64,000 bases of DNA from Oopsacas minuta (Eukaryota > Porifera > Hexactinellida > Lyssacinosida > Leucopsacidae), in NCBI GenBank assembly GCA_024704765.1, contig JAKMXF010000122.1:186001-250000 (forward strand), given 5' to 3'. Below are positions 58,311 through 64,000 of the stretch, piece after piece. The notes under the pieces are model-generated. The model made no database searches. It was not told the DNA's origin and saw only the letters and a list, made by a program, of their open reading frames with translations. The translations under genes were made by a program, and so were the position numbers. The first letter of the stretch is position 1; each line of letters begins with the position of its first letter.

Positions 58311-58617
58311 TTGATGTTTACTCTAATTAGGTTTGACCTGGTCAGGGGAAATTAGTCTCGCACTGCCCTGGCCTATCAAATTTTTCAGAAAGACAAGTCA
58401 ACTATATGTGGGGATGTTTAATTTTATGATGGATACTTTATACTGGACCCTCTTTTCGATGGGTAGCCAGTGTAATTCTCGGAGTATTGACACAATATGT
58501 TGTCGTTTCTTAGTGAGAGTTACGATACGTGCTGCTGTGTTTTGTATCCTTCGTAAGTTCCAGTAATGGGTTCAATTCATGAATGGAATGTGATTTAAGT
58601 CCATGATTCTTGTAATT

Positions 58618-58860
58618 ATAGGGCTGAGAATGAGAATTAATTCTCATTCCAAGGAATGGGAATGGGAATTCAGCCCTTGATTCCTGGAATTTAAGGGCTG
58701 AGAATGGGAATTAATTCTGATACCAAGGAATGGGAATGGGAATTAGGCTCTTGATTCCTGGAATTCAATGGCTGAGAATGAGTATTAAGTCCGAAAATTT
58801 GTTTTCGTTATGGGAATTGGAGGAAGTAAATCTGAATTGAATCCGTCCTTGTTCGTCATC
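58618..58860 (-). repeat. LINE tail with ~84-bp tandem units, copy 2
   Basis: Two full and one partial unit of GGGCTGAGAATGRGAATTAA ... AAGGAATGGGAATGGGAATT ... TTGATTCCTGGAATT. The distal part reads KDGFNSDLLPPIPI on the minus strand, matching the copy at 8765-8905. Lies immediately 3' of the LINE relic on the minus strand. Confidence 0.65.
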
Positions 58861-61110
58861 TAGATAGTTGGTAATTTGGTAAATCACAGAGCAGTGAGTT
58901 ACAATAGTCTATCTTGGTGGTCACAAATGCATGAACTAAGCGTTCTGCTGTTTTATCATCCAAGTAGCTATGTACTTTGGTAAATCGACTAAGTGATAGA
59001 GATGCACTACGGCAGATATCGCTAATGCGGTCGTTAAATAGAAGATGTCTGTCGAATCTAAATCCTAAGTTCCAAACAGGACCCTCAATAATTAGGCCAG
59101 GAATTCTAGAGCCCGATTTAACTTTTGATGAGAAATAGATGAAGTTTGATTAGATTTAAGCTTAATCATCGTGTACCTGGTGTTCAGATCAGTAAGACAC
59201 CCTGTAATCTTGTAGATAGGTGAGCCTGTCCGAGGCCTAATTGAAAAGTATATTTGGTTGTCACCAGCATATGATGATGATGATTGTAAGCCCTAAGCTT
59301 CGATAATATCTTCAATTAGGATAGTGTACAGGGCAAATAGTAATGTGGATGCATAACATAACCTTGTGGTGTCCTCCACTCGACAATTTTCTGAGAAGAA
59401 TGATTTCCGGCAATTTATGTAACCTGTTATCTTTCAGACAGTTATGATATAACCATTGGAGAACTAAACAAGATGTGTCAAACGTGGTTCGCAGTCGATA
59501 GAGTAAAATTTCATGGTCCATTGTGGCAATGGCGCTACTCACGTCGATTAGGACTAGACCTCTTCAAGGCTGTCGTCGAGTGCAGACACGACATTGTTAA
59601 TTACTTTATAAGCGCAGCCTCGATGGTATATGTATACAATATACCGATTCAAGGCGGGGATTTAAGTTGTTATCAGAAACATAGTTGTCAATTTGAGGTG
59701 AAAGAGTCACGTTTTGATAAAAACGAAATATTTGGATTGGATAATCATGTTCTAGCATATCAGGATTTAATGATGCCTTCTTAAGAACTGGAGGACCAGT
59801 GACTTCTTAAATTCAGTAGTAAATATTGCTTCGCCTAGTCATATATAACAAAATGAAAAATGTGAGAAAGTAGTTTGTATGAAATAGATTTAGGAGAGAG
59901 GTAGTTAGCGGATCCAGATCGTAAGACTTTGGTGATTTAGTGATAATTTTGATTCATTTTTCTTCGCCGATAGGTGCTAATGTACTTAAAGCAGATGAAT
60001 TGGTCGCAGAGAGAGACACTGTTAATGTCGAAATGGTATCCTTCTGATTCTTGCAGATATACGTAATCTTCGATTCAAAGAAGTCAGAGAACTTAGTTAC
60101 TAGGTAAGCAATTTAGTTGTGCTTTGGGAGAGTAAGCTTCTTCTAGAATGTTTGTAGATTGCTTATCACTATATATAGCTTTCCAGATTTACAGTACTGG
60201 AATTTTCATTTAGAAGTCATCTTAAGACCGGTCTGGCAACTTCTTAAATTCACGCCTTCCTCCTTTAAACCGCTCCAATTCGGTGTACATGCGATGTTTC
60301 TTACTTCTTGCGAGTCTACGTATGCCCCGGATAATTGCCCTGAGGATGTCTGTGTACATGAAGCGTGTGGGCGAGGCCTCATAGTTCTGTCAAATTCTGA
60401 TCTGTGATTTTGTATGGTGGTACTAAGATTGTGGTAAATCGTCTAACAAGTTCGTATACTGAGTCGGTATCATATCCAAAGTCTGCGCTCTCAATTTCAG
60501 ATAGAAAAGTAATAATATCAAGATCCTAAACTTTCCTGAATGTAATGTTAAACTTTTTGATTTCTGGTCGAGGAAAGTAAATTTTGCACACTATACAACT
60601 ATTATCAGAAGGTACACCGTGAGTTGTCGTTAATGATTTAAAGAGATTTAGCTCAAAGAACCTGGTAAAGACCAGTCCAAGGTATGCCAAGATTTGAGTG
60701 TTGATCTGTAGTAATGTAATTTTAAGCCAAATGGCAAGAGAGTTTGTCCTGGACAGATTGGAATATAGGTCAGTTTGTAGGTCTTGGTGAAAGATAAAAT
60801 CACCAACGAATGTTAACATATTACGGCCGCGGAAAATTCGTCCAAGAATAATATACAGTGAGTTTACTCTTGGTAGAAGACGGAGAGCGATTGGCTGATA
60901 TCAATCTGATTGTTTGATCACAATTCTGATAGTTAAATCCATGTGTTTGAATGATGAAAACTTTGCTTAATTATTTAGCTTGATATCGAAGCCTTTCTTT
61001 AGTATTACAGCAATTCCGCCACCCTGAGAGGGACGTAGAAGGTTTACATATTGTTAGTCTTTGAGCGTTTCCATCAAAATTCACAAGTGATGAGTATCGT
61101 CTGCGTCAAT
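58855..61110 (-). pseudogene. CR1/L2-like LINE, endonuclease plus reverse transcriptase, decayed
   Basis: Minus-strand order: endonuclease remnants GGGIAVILKKGFDIKLN (about 61010) and MLTFVGDFIFHQD (60819, the 'GDFN.H' motif); CIVCKIYFPRPEIKKFNITFRKV linker; RT block SSAIATMDHEILLYRLRTTF (59542, 'AFDTVDH.ILL.+L'); KLSSGGHHKVMLCIH, where the expected 'SGVPQGSVLGP' is degraded; then LDDKTAERLVHAFVTTKIDY and CNSLL (about 58950), the thumb-region block typical of CR1/L2. The YxDD motif is not intact. Many stops and shifts. Non-LTR retrotransposon relic, non-functional. Confidence 0.78.
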
Positions 61111-61645
61111 TAAGTTTCCGTGATGGTTTATCAGCTATTATCATCTCCAAAATTGAGGCAGCCTTGTTCTTATAGAGCGAGTATTCCATACATCGAGGCC
61201 ACCATTATCCAAAAAAGTTACAAGACCAGGGGACGTGAACCAGGTTCCGAAAATCACTTGTTGGTACCTCGTGTCTGTACTTTCCTGTCTGTGAGAAGAG
61301 AGAAGGAATTGGGCCGGAAGCCAGTGCGATGGTTAAAAGTTTATATAATAATCTAATTAACTGTTAATTTTTATGAAGAGTTTACGCATGGTAAAAGTTT
61401 GTAAAGCGGAAGCCATTTTAGAACACATATGAAGACTATAATTAGTTCTAAATGACTTAACTATTCATATGATTGCAAGGTAATATATGATTACCCGACA
61501 TTGTAATTGAATGCAACATTTTCATTAGTAAATAAAAACGTAGTATATTAATCAAAACAACAAATCAAAATAAGATGCAACAAAATTGCACCGTGTATGG
61601 TTGGCTTAAGCAGTCTTCTCTCTAAGGAATCCGAGGAGGCATATG
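61111..61645. other. no gene seen
   Basis: Mixed sequence between the LINE and the next repeat. The frame at 61120-61356 has no motif. Confidence 0.4.
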
Positions 61646-61647
61646 AC

Positions 61648-61890
61648 ATGGCGCAACTATTGCGGGACCAGTCGTAGCACTCATAACTGTTCGGACCCGG
61701 ACTAGTTATCTCCGGCCATGACTGGTCCAGCTATATAGAAGGTCTCTTACCGAAGGTCTATCCAGTTATTAGGGTTAGAACATATTTATAGACATGAATA
61801 ATTCAGTAGTAGATTAGTGGGCGCCAATACTGTTCCTAAATATCGTTCTGCAAAGGGGTGAATTAGTTATGGGCAACAGAACTAGCCCGG
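61648..61890 (-). repeat. dispersed repeat pair (ACTGGTCC family), copy 2
   Basis: Inverted counterpart of 57925-58310. The two copies lie either side of the LINE relic. Confidence 0.62.
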
Positions 61891-62540
61891 CCGACCAAGT
61901 AGTTGCCCCCTCCCCGTATAGTTCTCATTTTTAGACCTTACTATCCCGGAATTTTCGCTCCAAAAAATTTGATCACCAGGATAATTCCCTGAAATGTATA
62001 ATCTTTTAGCCTGTATCACGGATTTTTGATCATACATCCTGGAATTTGACAGCATCCCCATCATAATTTCTCCCAAAAAATTGAGGGAAGTGTAATCAAG
62101 TTATGCTGTAGCGAAATAATGTCCTTCCCTCAAATATAGTGATTAGTCATCGACGCTTTTTGTCCAATTTTAGTGTTCTAAGTTCTCTGTTCATTATTCC
62201 ACTAGCTTTATGACTTCAAAATAACCCCTAGCATCAATTAATAAGGAATCACCTACCAGTACAATACTATAGTTGTACCCAAATGCCAAACAAGATTTAG
62301 TTATGCTGAATAGTAGCAAATTATGTTATTTACGAAATTTCAAAAGGTAAAATGACTTCATGATTTCATCATTAGTGTGAATTCCGTCCAAAACTCAAAA
62401 ATGTCCTAGCCAGGCGAATTAGCCCTGTGGGCAGCAGTTCTCTTCAATCATTTTCGGACATACAAATATCTATCTCTCTCTAAATATATATATATACAAT
62501 TACAAAGCAATCAATCTAATGCGCATTCTTTGTTAGGTCT
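61891..62540. other. no gene seen
   Basis: AT-rich with a short CT/TA microsatellite near 62472-62500. No coding or element recognised. Confidence 0.4.
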
Positions 62541-62544
62541 GTTA

Positions 62545-62860
62545 CGTAGGATTTTGACCCGCAATATAAAATCCTAATAGCATATCCATGGTGCGGGTCA
62601 AAATCCTACGATTTAATATATGCGTAGGATTTTGACCCGCATCAAAATGTATTACACTAATTACAGCCGTTGGATTTTGACCCGCATATTATATATTATT
62701 GTCGTAGGATTTTGACCCGCATATAATGAATTATTGTCGTAGGATTTTGACCCGCATATAATGAATTATTGTCGTAGGATTTTGATCCGCATATAATTTA
62801 TTATTGTAGTAGGATTTGACCCGCATACAATATATTATTGTCGTAGGACTTTGACCCTAA
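62545..62860. repeat. tandem array of CGTAGGATTTTGACCCGC units
   Basis: Eight direct copies and one inverted copy (62593-62610) of an 18-bp motif. The last six are spaced about 42-46 bp by AT-rich spacers of the type ATATAATGAATTATTGT. The first copy (62545-62562) and the inverted copy form a perfect hairpin with a 30-bp loop. Later copies show single changes (GATCCGC, a missing T, GGACTTTGACCC). Not CRISPR: spacers are similar to one another. Confidence 0.85.
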
Positions 62861-63590
62861 AGTAATCTTCTCTTTCATTGACTTTTTCGAATTCCATACA
62901 CTCTCATTACGTAATTACCACTAAATGTCATAATGTAATTCAACTTTAGACTTGCCATACATATACGTAACTGAATAAACAAGTCAATTTAGAGTTGGAT
63001 TCTAGAAAGTAGTGAATTTCTTTAATAACGTGTAAACTATATTCCCACTACGTATTACAAATTTACAATATGTATAATTATCCAAAATGCCAATAATAGA
63101 CAGTGTATATAAATATTATATAACAATATTATTTGTACAGAAGGTGGTAGGTATTTGATAATTATATTTAATAACTCATAATAAATAATATAATTTAACA
63201 TGTCAATCTATATATTGCAATATATTCTATCAAATAACAAAAATTTTACAAGCATTAGCATGATAATGAATATTCGGAATATCTTAAGTACAAATTGTAG
63301 GCGATTTCACCTTTGCCCTTTTCTCTATACTTCCTAACAAGCTTTAAGGGATATACCACTGAAATATGTTCATCTATTGCACAAGCGTAGACTATGCATT
63401 TTATACGGGAGTCTTAGTCTAATGTTGATATACATATAGAGTTGAGGTGAAAACCGCAAGCCTCTGGCACGCTGTATACTCCTGGAAAACACTAGATTTC
63501 TATAAACAAAACAAGTCAGCTGCGGTGGCCTCCTCCTTCCCCTTACAGCCACCCCCTAACGTTAAACGTTTAACATTAACCTCACCTTGT
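62861..63590. other. no gene seen
   Basis: AT-rich 3' flank of the right-edge gene. A palindromic GTTAAACGTTTAAC word lies at about 63561-63574. No coding. Confidence 0.45.
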
Positions 63591-63778
63591 TTATGTGTGC
63601 AATGTAGGAGCGAGTTTCTCATGTAGTTGGGTTAAGTAGGTGTTATTGACAAAGGCTGATAGTATTCGAGGTTTCAATTGAAGTAGCTCAGAGTCGAAAT
63701 TTTCATAGATTGAGTGTTGTTGCAGTGTTTCAAATGTTTCTTCCATGGTATCCAGGTTCAATATATCATCCAAAGAAT
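63591..63778 (-). CDS. unidentified right-edge gene, terminal exon
   Basis: 188 nt after acceptor ATTATGTATTTAG, reading SLDDILNLDTMEETFETLQQ, HSIYENFDSELLQLKPRILS and AFVNNTYLTQLHEKLAPTLH followed by T and TAA (63591-63593). Its first two bases AT complete a Gly/Asp split codon: the upstream exon leaves G, giving GAT. Acidic and helix-prone. Family not recognised. No AATAAA signal was seen close downstream. Confidence 0.72.
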
Positions 63779-63927
63779 CTAAATACATAATAAATATGTG
63801 AAATGTAGGATTGCTATTACGTATTAATCGAATCAATACAGAACACAACTAGTTTTATATGTACTTAATCATGGGCTGAGTCAATTAGTTATAGTTCAGT
63901 ACATTATTGTTTCGCTAATATATTTAC

Positions 63928-64000
63928 CGCTAGAAGGGATTTGCAAGATCTTTTGGGCTTCTTTGATTTGCCTGTCTTCGTTCGAGCCTGCCTTTTTTCG
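63928..64000 (-). CDS. unidentified right-edge gene, penultimate exon (cut by window)
   Basis: The visible 73 nt read RKKAGSNEDRQIKEAQKIL and QIPSS, ending AGCG|GTAAAT in phase 1. The intron is 149 bp (63779-63927). The frame joins exon 63591-63778 perfectly. Lysine-rich, probably helical. The rest of the gene lies beyond the right edge. Confidence 0.7.

Noticed and set aside
62545-62860. CRISPR-like regular repeat array
   Set aside because: Spacers are AT-rich and similar to one another, one unit is inverted, and the context is eukaryotic.

Overview
This is about 64 kb of AT-rich, intron-bearing, repeat-dense eukaryotic DNA. Canonical GT..AG introns, decayed transposons with exact target-site duplications (TSDs), and no bacterial operon structure point to an animal, most likely an invertebrate and perhaps an arthropod. 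The sequence does not fix the species. Nearly every long open frame is a transposase or reverse transcriptase. Host genes appear only as short, phase-matched exons.

Left third (1-19.4 kb). A P-superfamily element sits at 279-3563 with an 8-bp TSD and a broken THAP-transposase gene. A DD34E Tc1 element is at 4531-5913. A LINE 3' remnant lies near 8.8-9.3 kb. Diverged duplications lie at 11.2-12.3 kb. The standout is a 3.65-kb Mutator-like (MULE) element at 14572-18220. It has a 9-bp TSD and terminal inverted repeats (TIRs) of about 600-660 bp, each holding 15-18 iterations of a ~21-bp motif. It carries one intact 535-aa frame reading FLYWCH finger, MULE DDE core, C-terminal RING finger. A non-autonomous hAT element follows at 18422-19331.

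Middle (20-54 kb). Two unidentified host genes lie on opposite strands with interleaved exons. A plus-strand gene runs from an ATG exon at 21851 to a stop at 54137. A minus-strand gene runs leftward through exons at 24.9, 23.0, 20.39 and 20.31 kb. Introns of the plus-strand gene are loaded with mobile elements: a mariner relic (26.6-27.6 kb), hAT relics, a complete but dead hAT (31269-33940), small MITEs, and a three-part nest at 38842-45587. In that nest a BED-finger hAT was interrupted by a Charlie-like hAT (39694-42102) and by a Tigger/pogo element (42591-44581). Two fold-back elements (46.3-47.3 kb and 51.1-52.0 kb) would make long hairpins if transcribed.

Right part (54-64 kb). It holds a decayed BED-hAT relic, a DD37E Tc1/mariner element (56517-57842), a decayed CR1/L2-like LINE on the minus strand (58.9-61.1 kb), a tandem array of a 17-18 bp motif (62.5-62.86 kb), and the last two exons of a third host gene on the minus strand at the right edge.

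The window reads as long host introns that served as landing sites for successive cut-and-paste families. A ~630-bp tandemly arranged dispersed repeat was hit twice, by the MULE in one copy and by the hAT in another, so each copy acts as a paralogous empty site for the other insertion. All assignments are by eye from motifs, TSDs and splice phase; no database search was possible.
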